From Clostridia bacterium (GTDB lineage: Bacteria; Bacillota; Clostridia; Oscillospirales; CAG-382), in NCBI GenBank assembly GCA_017397955.1, contig JAFQHL010000031.1, forward strand, positions 1 to 64,000: a stretch of 64,000 nucleotides of DNA, in the 5' to 3' direction. Below, piece after piece: positions 15,465 to 24,103 of the stretch; the stretch's first letter is position 1, and every line of letters begins with the position of its first letter. A program made the translations under genes and the position numbers. The notes beneath the pieces are model-generated. The model was not told where the DNA came from and ran no database searches. It worked only from the letters and a program-made list of their open reading frames with translations.

Positions 15465-15475
15465 GTGTGTTTGCT

Positions 15476-15658
15476 TTATTCTATCTCAATATTATCTACC
15501 CCGTGCTCCAATATTATGTTTATCAGCTCATTGCGGGAATAGTTACTTTCTGCCGCAATGCTGTCCAGCTTTGCAAGGGTGCTTTCTTTAATTCGTACCG
15601 TGATGGTTCTGTGCCCATCCTCCCCACGGCGCTTGATTTTTAATGTCTCGTTTTTCAT
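15476..15658 (-). CDS. Ribbon-helix-helix DNA-binding protein
   Basis: 60 residues. The N-terminus is basic; the strand HRTITVRIKEST is followed by helices LAKLDSIAAE and SRNELINIILEHG, the Arc/CopG-type RHH plan with a NYSRNELIN turn. It would bind DNA as a dimer of dimers. No toxin gene adjoins it, so it is more likely a solo regulator than an antitoxin. It is divergent from the large LRR/dockerin gene at 15796. The AT-rich space between them holds a 13-bp direct repeat that is a candidate operator for both promoters. Confidence 0.8.
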   Translation of the reverse strand: MKNETLKIKRRGEDGHRTITVRIKESTLAKLDSIAAESNYSRNELINIILEHGVDNIEIE

Positions 15659-15670
15659 ATTACACGCCCT

Positions 15671-15738
15671 TATATATTATAATACAATTATTTATAATAT
15701 AATTATACCTTGACAAAAATATAGTTATATATTATAAT
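15671..15738. promoter_or_regulatory. AT-rich divergent control region with 13-bp direct repeats
   Basis: TATATATTATAAT occurs at 15671-15683 and again at 15726-15738, with related AT palindromes between. The second copy covers the -10 box of the plus-strand promoter. The first contains a possible -10 (TATAAT on the minus strand) for the RHH gene. Binding by the RHH protein is inferred. Confidence 0.5.
15710..15738 (+). promoter_or_regulatory. Promoter of the 15796 gene
   Basis: TTGACA (15710-15715), 17-base spacer, TATAAT (15733-15738), about 58 bases before the start codon. Confidence 0.85.
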
Positions 15739-15795
15739 TTAATATAATAAGTGATATTGTTTATGATATCAAGTGTGAAAGAGAGGGTATTTTTC

Positions 15796-18522
15796 ATGAA
15801 AAAACTAACAGCACTTTTTCTTGCCCTAGCCCTGTGCTTAGGGCTGTGTTCGTTTACCGCTTCGGGTGTGAATTCTGCAGGGGATTTAACGCCTGCGGCA
15901 AGTATTATACCGGTTGTCGAACCTAAAGTATACAATGGCACTTGCGGTGATGTTCTCAACTGGAGTCTTGATGCTGAAACCGGTGTTCTTAATATAACAG
16001 GAACCGGCATGATGCTAGATTACTCAGCTTCAGATTTTTTTCCTGAACTTAACGCTCCTTGGTATAGCTATAAAAGTTATATTAAAACCGTAAATGTTGA
16101 CGACGGCGTTACTACTATTGGGAGTGGTGCGTTCTACAACTGCTCCTCCCTTACAAGCGTAACCATTCCCGATAGTGTCACTGATATTGGGTTCGAAGCG
16201 TTTTACAACTGCTCCTCCCTTACAAGCGTAACCATTGGGGACAGCGTTACTTCTATTGGGGAATATGCGTTCCGCGGCTGCTCTTCCCTTACAAGCATAA
16301 CCATTGGGGACAGCGTTGCTTCTATTGGTGAAGATGCGTTCTACGACTGCTCTTCCCTTACAAGCGTACATATAAGCGATATAGCTGCGTGGTGTGGAAT
16401 TTACTATGGTAGTTATTATTCTACCCCCTTATGTATGGGTGCAAATCTGTACTTAAACGGCGATTTGATAACAGCGCTTGTTATCCCCGATGGCGTAACA
16501 ACGATTGGGAACTATGCGTTCTATAAATGCGATTCTCTTACAAGCATAACCATTCCCGATAGTGTCACTGATATTGGGATCGAAGCGTTCTACAACTGCT
16601 CCTCCCTTACAAGCGTAACCATTGGGGACAGCGTTGCTTCTTTTGGTGGCGGTACGTTTTATGATTGTTCTTCTCTTACAAGCATAACCATCCCCGACAG
16701 CGTTACTTATATTGCGCAAGGTGCGTTTTACGGTTGTACTGCCCTTCGAACTGTATATTATACAGGAAATGCCGAGGAATGGGCAGATATTAGCATAGGT
16801 GCAGATAACACTTCTTTGAAAAGCGCAAATATAATATTTAACTATTGCGTAGAAGACGAATCTTCTGAAGAGAGCGTTGCGGACGTCTCTTCTGATGACG
16901 AGCGTCTTGAAGATTCATCATCTGAGTTGTGGGAAACTTCAGATGAACCTGTTGAAGAGACTTTCGAAGAACAAAGCGAAGACGACAGCTTTGTTGCAAC
17001 GGTAGATGTACTTTACGGTGACGTAAACGGCGATGGGAATATCAACAGCCTTGATGCTGCGCAGGTCCTTAAGCACGATGCACAGCTTATAATCCTTGAT
17101 GGTGACGGGATTGTGGCTGCGGACGTTAATGCCGACGGCGAGGTTAACAGCCTTGATGCGGCGCAGATACTTAAGTACGACGCACAGCTTATCGAAAGCT
17201 TTCCGGCGGGCGACTGTTTTGCAGGAAGTGATGAAACGAGCCAACCCTCCAACAACAGCGAAAATGAAAACGTAGAGGTGTTGCCGTCCATAGAGGCAGA
17301 AATAGGCGAATATATCACCTTTGGCAGCTATGAGCAGGATAATAATACAGCTAACGGTAAGGAAGCCATAGAATGGCTTGTTCTTGATAAAAAAGATGGC
17401 AGTATGCTTGTGATAAGCAAGTACGGTTTGGATGGCGGAGCGTATTTTTCTGTTTATGATGATGGCAATTGGAAAAACAGCAATGTCAGAGCCCGTCTTA
17501 ATAACTCATTTATACAAGATGCTTTTTCAGAAACAGAGCAATACAGGCTTATTACGGTAACAACAAATCCCGACGCCAATCCTGAATATGATAGTGATCA
17601 AGGCTCTTCGACGCAGGATAGAGTGTTTTTATTGAGCTCCGTAGAAGCAAATCGATATTTTGACTCTGATGCATCAAGGGCGTGCTTACCTACTGCGTAT
17701 GCGTTAAGCAAAGGCGTATATGAATGTTATAGCGGCGATTATAAAGGTTACTGCTTTTGGTGGTTGCGTACTGTTGGCAGTGACGAGTGGGATGCTGCAT
17801 GCGTTGATGCGGACGGTACCATAGACAATCATGGCGATTCCCAAAGGTCTTACCAGTATGCAATCCGTCCAGCTATGTGGATTTCTACAGGTGAAATAGA
17901 AATAGAGATAGTTCCGGAAGATAGCAGCGAAAGCGAAGGTTATTCTGGCGGTGCAGAAATAGGCGAATATATCACTTTTGGCAGTTACGAGCAGGATAAT
18001 AATACAGCTAACGGTAAGGAAGCCATAGAGTGGTTAGTTCTTGATAAAAAAGATGGCAGAATGCTTGTTACAAGTAAATACCTGCTTGATGTACAGCCCT
18101 TCCATTCTTCTTATAGCGAAACAACTTGGGAGCACAGTGCATTGCGTCAGTGGATGAACAACGATTTCTATAACATCGCTTTTAATTCGGCAGAAAAAGC
18201 AAAAATACCTACGGTAACGGCAATAGCAGATGTAAACGAGTTTGTTTTTACCGTCACATCGGGTAATGACACGCAGGATAAACTGTTCTGCTTGAACAAG
18301 ACGGAATTTATACAATATTTCCCTGACCGTAATTCCAGCGCCTGTTCCCCTACTCCGTATGCGGAAGCCTTGGGAACAAGGTCATTCTGGTGGTTACGCA
18401 CTTCCGGCGGCACCCGCAGAATGGCGGTTTATGTAGAGACGGACGGCGATATCAATCCCGGCGGCACTATAGTAAGTAATGATTGTTATATTCGCCCGGC
18501 TATGTGGATAGAAATCGATTGA
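15796..18522 (+). CDS. Large secreted BspA-LRR / dockerin / double DUF6273-like protein
   Basis: 908 residues from the ATG after GAGAGGG. The signal peptide ends near CSFTASG (~23). Residues ~95-355 are BspA/LRR_5 repeats of about 23 residues (AFYNCSSLTSVTIPDSVT type). An acidic Ser/Glu linker leads to a type I dockerin at ~406-470 (YGDVNGDGNINSLDAAQVLK, VNADGEVNSLDAAQILK). Two DUF6273-like domains follow, from ~501 and ~720, each opening EIGEYITFGSYEQDNN and closing FWWLRT then IRPAMWI. A dockerin in mid-protein rather than at the end is unusual. LRR_5 proteins bind host or matrix ligands; the DUF6273 role is unknown. Confidence 0.85.
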   Translation: MKKLTALFLALALCLGLCSFTASGVNSAGDLTPAASIIPVVEPKVYNGTCGDVLNWSLDAETGVLNITGTGMMLDYSASDFFPELNAPWYSYKSYIKTVNVDDGVTTIGSGAFYNCSSLTSVTIPDSVTDIGFEAFYNCSSLTSVTIGDSVTSIGEYAFRGCSSLTSITIGDSVASIGEDAFYDCSSLTSVHISDIAAWCGIYYGSYYSTPLCMGANLYLNGDLITALVIPDGVTTIGNYAFYKCDSLTSITIPDSVTDIGIEAFYNCSSLTSVTIGDSVASFGGGTFYDCSSLTSITIPDSVTYIAQGAFYGCTALRTVYYTGNAEEWADISIGADNTSLKSANIIFNYCVEDESSEESVADVSSDDERLEDSSSELWETSDEPVEETFEEQSEDDSFVATVDVLYGDVNGDGNINSLDAAQVLKHDAQLIILDGDGIVAADVNADGEVNSLDAAQILKYDAQLIESFPAGDCFAGSDETSQPSNNSENENVEVLPSIEAEIGEYITFGSYEQDNNTANGKEAIEWLVLDKKDGSMLVISKYGLDGGAYFSVYDDGNWKNSNVRARLNNSFIQDAFSETEQYRLITVTTNPDANPEYDSDQGSSTQDRVFLLSSVEANRYFDSDASRACLPTAYALSKGVYECYSGDYKGYCFWWLRTVGSDEWDAACVDADGTIDNHGDSQRSYQYAIRPAMWISTGEIEIEIVPEDSSESEGYSGGAEIGEYITFGSYEQDNNTANGKEAIEWLVLDKKDGRMLVTSKYLLDVQPFHSSYSETTWEHSALRQWMNNDFYNIAFNSAEKAKIPTVTAIADVNEFVFTVTSGNDTQDKLFCLNKTEFIQYFPDRNSSACSPTPYAEALGTRSFWWLRTSGGTRRMAVYVETDGDINPGGTIVSNDCYIRPAMWIEID
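17296..17411 (+). repeat. Intragenic duplicated segment, copy A
   Basis: The start of the first DUF6273-like domain. The same 116 bases recur at 17953-18068 (offset 657 = 219 codons) with fewer than ten mismatches by eye, whereas the remainder of the two domains is strongly diverged. Confidence 0.75.
17953..18068 (+). repeat. Intragenic duplicated segment, copy B
   Basis: The start of the second DUF6273-like domain; see copy A. High nucleotide identity limited to the domain start suggests recent gene conversion or a misaligned exchange. Confidence 0.75.
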
Positions 18523-18594
18523 TCTGTTTTGTAAAGGCAAAACACGTCGTTGGTGTATGTTATTATAAAAATATAATGAAAACGGGGGACAAAT

Positions 18595-20424
18595 ATGAAA
18601 AGACTAACAGCATTTGTTCTTGTATTTTGTCTTTGCCTGAGTGGTGGATTTACTTATGCTGCGGCGCAGCATGACTATCAACATCTCCCTAAGGCGCTTA
18701 AAATAATATCAAACAACAGCGATACAAGCCTTCAGACTGTTGTAGATCACACTGATATTGCAAGCCCTCAAGCTGTTACCGGTGGTGTGGAAGACATAAA
18801 TCCTAAAACCATTTATAGCGGCACTTGTGGCGACAATTTAATGTGGACATTTGATACAGATACAGGTGTCCTTAATATTGAGGGTACGGGCGATATGGCA
18901 AATTATTCATATTATAATAGCTTACGCTCACCTTGGTATGGATATCATGGAGAGATCGAAACCGTAAATATTGCAAATGGCGTAACAACTATTGGGAACT
19001 ATGCGTTTTATGATTGCACTGCTCTTACAAGTATAACCATCCCCTACAGCGTTACCTCTATGGGTGAAAGTGCGTTCTATAATTGCGCCTTCCTAACAGG
19101 CGTAACCATCCCCGACAGCGTTACTTTTATTGGGGACGAGGTGTTTCGAGGATGCCTTTCACTTGAGAACATAACCATTCCCGATAGTATTACCTCTATT
19201 GGTATCCGTGCGTTCTATAATTGCGACTCTCTCACAAGTGTAACCATCGGAGATAGCGTAACAATTATTGGGGCCGATGCGTTCTACGGTTGTATTGCTC
19301 TTACAAGTATAACCATTCCCAACGGCGTTACCGTTATTGGTAACGAGGTGTTTGCTCGATGCTCTTCCCTTGATAGTATAACCCTTCCCGATAGTATTAC
19401 TTATATTGGTAATGAAGCTTTTGATGATACGGCATATTACAACAATGAAGATAATTGGGAAAACGGCGAATTGTACATTGGCAAGCATTTAATAAAAGCT
19501 TCTTCTGATATAAGCGGTGAATATATCATTAAAAGCGGCACGCTTGCAATTGCTGACGAAGCTTTTTGGGATTGTTATACCCTCACAAGTGTAATTATTC
19601 CTGACGGCGTAACTGCTATTGGGTGCTATGCGTTTGCTTGGTGCTCTTCCCTTAAAAGCATAACTCTTCCTAACAGCGTTACTTCTATTGGTAGTAGTGC
19701 GTTTGCTTGGTGTTCTTCCATTGAGTATATATCCCTTCCCGATAGTATTACTTATATTGGTAATGGAGCTTTTGATGATACGGCATATTACAACAACGAA
19801 GATAATTGGAAAGACGGCGTGTTGTATATAGGCAATCATTTAATAAGAGCTTCTAATGAAGTGAGCGGTGAATATACCATTAAAAGCGGCACGCTTACAA
19901 TTGCTTCCAGAGCTTTTTTTAGCCGTATTAACCCCACAAGTGTAATTATTCCTGACAGCGTTGCTTATATTGGTGTCTCTGCATTTTATGATTGTAATAT
20001 TCTAACCGTTAAATATGCAGGCAGTCAAGCTGAATGGGATGCTATGTCCATAGGTGAATGTAACGAAAAATTAACATCTGCTAACATTATGTTCGGTTTT
20101 AAGGGCGAAGAAGACGGCTCTTCTGAGGGCGAAATAACAGAAGAAGTATCTTCTGAAGAAACTACCAATGAAGAGATCTTTGAAGATGAAACCACTGAGG
20201 ATGAATCGTCTGACGATGAAGGGGATATCCTTTACGGCGACGTAAACGGCGACGGCGCTATCAACAGCATTGACGCGGCGCAGGTGCTCAGACACGATGC
20301 TACCCTTATCTTGCTTGATGACACTGCACTTGCCGCGGCAGATGTAAACGGCGACGGTGCGGTTAACAGCCTTGACGCGGCGATGATTCTTCGCTTTGAT
20401 GCAGGGCTTATAACCGAGTTTTAA
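18595..20424 (+). CDS. Secreted BspA-type LRR protein with C-terminal dockerin
   Basis: 609 residues, ATG after GGGGGAC. Signal peptide MKRLTAFVLVFCLCLSGGF, ending near YAAA. Residues ~120-500 are LRR_5 repeats of the BspA kind, including two long islands (FDDTAYYNNEDNW, then LYIG.HLI.AS and SGEY.IKSGTL) that belong to one duplicated 117-residue block (19387 and 19738). An acidic linker rich in Ser, Glu and Thr precedes a type I dockerin at ~543-607 (YGDVNGDGAINSIDAAQVLR, VNGDGAVNSLDAAMILR). It is the second member of the locus after 15796 and is probably displayed by a cohesin scaffold. Confidence 0.85.
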   Translation: MKRLTAFVLVFCLCLSGGFTYAAAQHDYQHLPKALKIISNNSDTSLQTVVDHTDIASPQAVTGGVEDINPKTIYSGTCGDNLMWTFDTDTGVLNIEGTGDMANYSYYNSLRSPWYGYHGEIETVNIANGVTTIGNYAFYDCTALTSITIPYSVTSMGESAFYNCAFLTGVTIPDSVTFIGDEVFRGCLSLENITIPDSITSIGIRAFYNCDSLTSVTIGDSVTIIGADAFYGCIALTSITIPNGVTVIGNEVFARCSSLDSITLPDSITYIGNEAFDDTAYYNNEDNWENGELYIGKHLIKASSDISGEYIIKSGTLAIADEAFWDCYTLTSVIIPDGVTAIGCYAFAWCSSLKSITLPNSVTSIGSSAFAWCSSIEYISLPDSITYIGNGAFDDTAYYNNEDNWKDGVLYIGNHLIRASNEVSGEYTIKSGTLTIASRAFFSRINPTSVIIPDSVAYIGVSAFYDCNILTVKYAGSQAEWDAMSIGECNEKLTSANIMFGFKGEEDGSSEGEITEEVSSEETTNEEIFEDETTEDESSDDEGDILYGDVNGDGAINSIDAAQVLRHDATLILLDDTALAAADVNGDGAVNSLDAAMILRFDAGLITEF

Positions 20425-20475
20425 GCTTTAAACAAAATGCAATTTCCATTGGGTTAAAGTTTAATAAACAGACAA

Positions 20476-20516
20476 GGGGCGATGTGCTGCAGAGCGGGCG
20501 GCACATCGCCTCTTTT
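20476..20516 (+). terminator. Terminator after the LRR/dockerin locus
   Basis: GGCGATGTGC (20478-20487) pairs with GCACATCGCC (20501-20510), followed by TCTTTT. Confidence 0.85.
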
Positions 20517-20559
20517 GCATTACGGCACCGCGGTGTGACAAAAGGGATTGCGGATAACA

Positions 20560-20592
20560 AAAAGGCTTTTCGGTGTTGCCGAAAAGCCTTTT
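20560..20592. terminator. Two-way terminator, mainly for ahcY
   Basis: AAAAGGCTTTTCGG (20560-20573) pairs with CCGAAAAGCCTTTT (20579-20592) around a five-base loop. The A/T ends give a T tail on both strands. ahcY ends at 20622 on the minus strand. Confidence 0.8.
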
Positions 20593-20621
20593 AATGTTAT
20601 GTTTGTTCTGTACGGAAACGG

Positions 20622-21869
20622 TTATTCCAGATTCCAGCTGTTGAGGTACTTTTCCTGTTCGGGGGTGAGGGTATCAATTTCCACGCCCCATGCGGCAAGC
20701 TTCATACCTGCAACACGGCGGTCGGTCTCTGCGGGTACATCTACGGTGCCTGCCTTGAGGTTCTTGCCGTTCTCAGCAATATAACGGGCGCTGAGCGCTT
20801 GGATGGCAAAGCTCATATCCATAATCTCTGCGGGGTGGCCGTCGCCTGCCGCAAGGTTTACAAGTCTGCCCTCAGCAATAACATTAAGTGTGTTGCCGTT
20901 TTCGAGAGTATAGCCGTTGATGTTGTTTCTGCGTTCCTTAACGGAAACCGCCATTTTCTCAAGACACGCCATATCAACCTCAACATTGAAATGACCTGCG
21001 TTGCAGAGGATTGCGCCGTCCTTCATATTAAGGAAGTCCTTTTCGGAAATAACGCCGCTGCAGCCCGTAACGGTAACGAAGAAATCGCCTATCTTTGCGG
21101 CGTCTTCCATCTTCATAACCTTAAAGCCGTCCATAACCGCTTCAATCGCCTTGATGGGGTCTATCTCCGTAACGATAACGGAAGCGCCAAGGCCTGCGGC
21201 GCGTTTTGCAACGCCTTTGCCGCACCAGCCGTAGCCCGCAACGACCACATTCTTGCCCGCAACAATAAGGTTGGTGGTACGGTTAATACCGTCCCAAACG
21301 GACTGCCCCGTGCCGTAGCGGTTATCAAACAGATACTTGCAGTTGGCGTTGTTAACAAGCACCATGGGGAACTTGAGTGCGCCGTCCCGCTCCATAGACT
21401 TAAGGCGGATAATGCCTGTAGTGGTTTCCTCACAGCCGCCCAGCACATCTGCGGCAAGGTGGGGATACTCGTTGTGGATAAGGCTTACAAGGTCGCCGCC
21501 GTCGTCAATAATGATGTTGGGGCCTACCTCTATAACCTTGCTGATGTGGCGCTTGTACTCCTCTTCGGTAGCGGCGTGCCAAGCATACACATTAAGCCCG
21601 CCCTTAACCAAAGCGGCGGCAATATCATCCTGTGTGGAAAGAGGGTTACTGCCTGTAACATACATCTCTGCGCCGCCTGCTGCAAGCACGCGGCAAAGAT
21701 AAGCAGTCTTTGCTTCCAGATGGATGGAAAGGGCAACCTTCAAGCCTTTAAAGGGCTTGTCTTTTTCAAATTCCTCTTCAATAGCGCGGAGCAAGGGCAT
21801 ATTGCTCTTAACCCAGCCTATTTTCATCTCACCCTGTTCCCACAGGTTTATATCTCTAATCTCACTCAT
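20622..21869 (-). CDS. ahcY: Adenosylhomocysteinase
   Basis: 415 residues from the ATG after AGGAGAACACCG (the frame continues upstream without a ribosome site). It hydrolyses S-adenosylhomocysteine to homocysteine and adenosine, using NAD. Visible motifs are SIHLEAKTAYLCRVLAAGGA, GSNPLSTQDD, the substrate region NNANCKYLFDNRYGTGQS and the NAD loop VVAGYGWCGKGVAKRA. It lacks the C-terminal KPDHYRY tail of eukaryotic-type enzymes, as in shorter bacterial and archaeal forms. It overlaps the GH4 gene by 8 bases and is last in the minus-strand operon. With cysE in the same operon, it hints at sulfur amino acid supply. Confidence 0.94.
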   Translation of the reverse strand: MSEIRDINLWEQGEMKIGWVKSNMPLLRAIEEEFEKDKPFKGLKVALSIHLEAKTAYLCRVLAAGGAEMYVTGSNPLSTQDDIAAALVKGGLNVYAWHAATEEEYKRHISKVIEVGPNIIIDDGGDLVSLIHNEYPHLAADVLGGCEETTTGIIRLKSMERDGALKFPMVLVNNANCKYLFDNRYGTGQSVWDGINRTTNLIVAGKNVVVAGYGWCGKGVAKRAAGLGASVIVTEIDPIKAIEAVMDGFKVMKMEDAAKIGDFFVTVTGCSGVISEKDFLNMKDGAILCNAGHFNVEVDMACLEKMAVSVKERRNNINGYTLENGNTLNVIAEGRLVNLAAGDGHPAEIMDMSFAIQALSARYIAENGKNLKAGTVDVPAETDRRVAGMKLAAWGVEIDTLTPEQEKYLNSWNLE

Positions 21870-23208
21870 CGGTGTTCTCCTGCTTTTCTGCATCCTTCTT
21901 TGCAAACCAATCTGCAAACTGGGGCAGATACTTTCTGTGCGCCATAAGCAATTCGTCAAGTACGGGGATAGCGTACTTCTGGCTTGCAACCAAGGGGTTA
22001 ATCATCATAGCAAGGAGCGCTTTGTTGTAGTCACCGCTTACAGCCGCTTCAACGGAGGCTATTTCAAAGGACTTTATTTCCTGTATAAGACCGTTGGTAG
22101 CTTTGGGGAGCTTGCCAATCTTAACGGGGATAGGACCGTCCTTGGTTATACGGCAGCTAACTTCAACAACTTCGTCTTCGTCAAAGTTTTCTATAGCCTT
22201 GCCCTTATTAAGGGTGTTAACAACTTGAATATCGCCCTTGTCGGTGTAGATGGAGCAGATAAGGTTACAAGCGGCATCGCTGTAAAGTGCACCGCCGCGC
22301 TTGGAAAGCAGCTCGGGCTTTTCGTTCAAATCGGGGTTCTTGTAAAGCTCAAATAGGTCGGTTTCTACCTGCTTAACCATCTCTGCACGGGTACCGTTGT
22401 GCTCAAACTTTTCAATAGCCTCTTCAAGGTATTCCTTAGCCATATAGAAGTATCTGTGGTAAGGGCAGGGGATAACACCCAGTGCATCAACGAAGCCCTT
22501 GTTCCAGCTGATGCCGGTGATGTTGTTCATACTCATAGTGCCCCATTTGTCAAGCACTTCCGCAGTTCTGTCTTCACCGTCAACGGAAACGCTTGTAGCG
22601 AACACCATGTGGTTAAGACCGCCGAACAGTACCTCTACGTCCTCTACAGGCTTGTCAACAATCTTTGCTATGCCGCTGTGCATATTGATGGGAACATTAC
22701 AAAGACCGATAGCCTTTTTATGTACGCCGTAGCGGTTGATAGCTTCAGTAACCATACCTGCGGGGTTGGTAAAGTTTATAAGCCATGCATCAGGGCAAAG
22801 CTCTTTAATGTCCTTACAAATATCAAGTATTACGGGGATAGTGCGGAGCCCTTTGAACAAGCCGCCTGCACCGTTGGTTTCCTGCCCTAAAATACCGTGG
22901 CTTAATGGGATGCGCTCGTCCTTGATTCTTGCATCAAGCAAGCCAACACGCATCTGTGTGGTAACAAAATCCGCACCGGGAAGCGCTTCTCTGCGGTCAA
23001 GGGTGGTGTAAAGCTTAATGGGAAGCCCTGCTTTTTCTATCTGTCTTCTTGCAAGCGCGGAGACTATCTCCAACTTTTCCTTGCCTTCGTCAATATCAAC
23101 AAGCCAAAGCTCGTCTACAGGTAAACGGTCATATCTCTTAATAAAGCCCTCTACCAATTCAGGTGTATAAGAGGAACCGCCGCCTATTGTTACTATTTTT
23201 ACGCCCAT
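21862..23208 (-). CDS. GH4 6-phospho-beta-glucosidase-like enzyme
   Basis: 448 residues. GH4 enzymes use NAD and a divalent metal and cleave 6-phosphoglycosides by redox-elimination. The N-terminal nucleotide fold begins VKIVTIGGGSSYTPELVEGF. FTNPAGMVTEA and the metal-ligand segment IGLCNVPINMH are present, with GLNHMVF further on. The beta assignment (LicH/CelF/BglT-like rather than melibiase or MalH) follows the overall pattern and the adjoining ROK kinase, which could supply 6-phosphoglucosides in a PTS-independent way. It lies 22 bases after the ROK gene. Confidence 0.88.
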   Translation of the reverse strand: MGVKIVTIGGGSSYTPELVEGFIKRYDRLPVDELWLVDIDEGKEKLEIVSALARRQIEKAGLPIKLYTTLDRREALPGADFVTTQMRVGLLDARIKDERIPLSHGILGQETNGAGGLFKGLRTIPVILDICKDIKELCPDAWLINFTNPAGMVTEAINRYGVHKKAIGLCNVPINMHSGIAKIVDKPVEDVEVLFGGLNHMVFATSVSVDGEDRTAEVLDKWGTMSMNNITGISWNKGFVDALGVIPCPYHRYFYMAKEYLEEAIEKFEHNGTRAEMVKQVETDLFELYKNPDLNEKPELLSKRGGALYSDAACNLICSIYTDKGDIQVVNTLNKGKAIENFDEDEVVEVSCRITKDGPIPVKIGKLPKATNGLIQEIKSFEIASVEAAVSGDYNKALLAMMINPLVASQKYAIPVLDELLMAHRKYLPQFADWFAKKDAEKQENTDE

Positions 23209-23230
23209 ATCTATTTATCCTCCTAAATAA

Positions 23231-24103
23231 TTATTTACCGTAGTTTTCAAAGAATATTATAAGTGCACCGGCTTTACCTGCGTTGTTACCCAAGGAGCAG
23301 GGAAGTATCTCGGTGTATTCATCAAGTTTTTCAAAAAGTCCGTAGGTGCGCGCTTTAAGGTCTGCCATAAAGCGGGCAGAGCCGCTGATGCCGCCGCCTA
23401 CAAGGAACACCTCGGGGTCAAGAGCTACGCATACATTGCCTATGCAGAAGGCGATATCGCTGAGCCAAGCCTCATAGATTTCTTTAACTGTTTCGTTGCT
23501 GTCGATAAGCTCCATAACCTGCTTGCCGTTAACTGTTCTGCCAAGCGCTTCACTGCAACGCTTTGCAAGCACGGAGGTAGCCTTTGCATAACGGGGAACG
23601 GTGTTGCCGTCCTCGTCCTTTTCAAAGCCCACAACAGCAAAGCCGTATTCGCCTGCCTTAAAGCTTTTGCCGCGGAACAGCTTGCCGTCGGTGATAATAG
23701 CACCGCCGATACCTGTGCCAACGGTCATAGCACATATAGTGCTCCTGCCCTTACCCGCACCAAGCACGCTTTCTGCCAACGCCGCACAGTTGCTGTCGTT
23801 TTCTATAGAGATGCGGTAGCCCGTCTGCTTCGCCAGCTCCTCTTTAAGATTGTAACGGGTAAAGCGTTCACTGCAGCCGTAGTCGGTATTTTCACCGCTT
23901 ACGGGGTTTATAAAACCTGCCATGGATATAGCAACGCCGCCGTAGCCGTCACCGTAACTCTTTATAACCGAAACCAGCTGAGCTAAGAATTTCTCCGGCT
24001 CGAACTCGGTTGGGGTTTCGCCCATCAGCTCCTCGTTAAAGTTCTCATCCATCACGGCATGCTTTATAAAGGTACCGCCGATGTCCATTACTATGTACTT
24101 CAT
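23231..24103 (-). CDS. ROK-family sugar kinase, possibly beta-glucoside kinase
   Basis: 290 residues. The ATP site is MDIGGTFIKHAVMDE at the N-terminus; MTVGTGIGGAII (~125) is the second phosphate motif. The region holding the usual zinc cysteines of ROK proteins (CxCGxxGC) is not seen, and the HExGH-like segment reads KAGEYGF, so it fits the BglK-like branch more than glucokinases or NagC-type regulators. Next to a GH4 6-phospho-glucosidase, it may phosphorylate disaccharides at O6 for cleavage. It overlaps cysE by 4 bases. Confidence 0.82.
   Translation of the reverse strand: MKYIVMDIGGTFIKHAVMDENFNEELMGETPTEFEPEKFLAQLVSVIKSYGDGYGGVAISMAGFINPVSGENTDYGCSERFTRYNLKEELAKQTGYRISIENDSNCAALAESVLGAGKGRSTICAMTVGTGIGGAIITDGKLFRGKSFKAGEYGFAVVGFEKDEDGNTVPRYAKATSVLAKRCSEALGRTVNGKQVMELIDSNETVKEIYEAWLSDIAFCIGNVCVALDPEVFLVGGGISGSARFMADLKARTYGLFEKLDEYTEILPCSLGNNAGKAGALIIFFENYGK

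Noticed and set aside
15476-15658. RHH protein as the antitoxin of a type II toxin-antitoxin pair
   Set aside because: No toxin-sized gene adjoins it on the same strand; neighbours are large secreted proteins.
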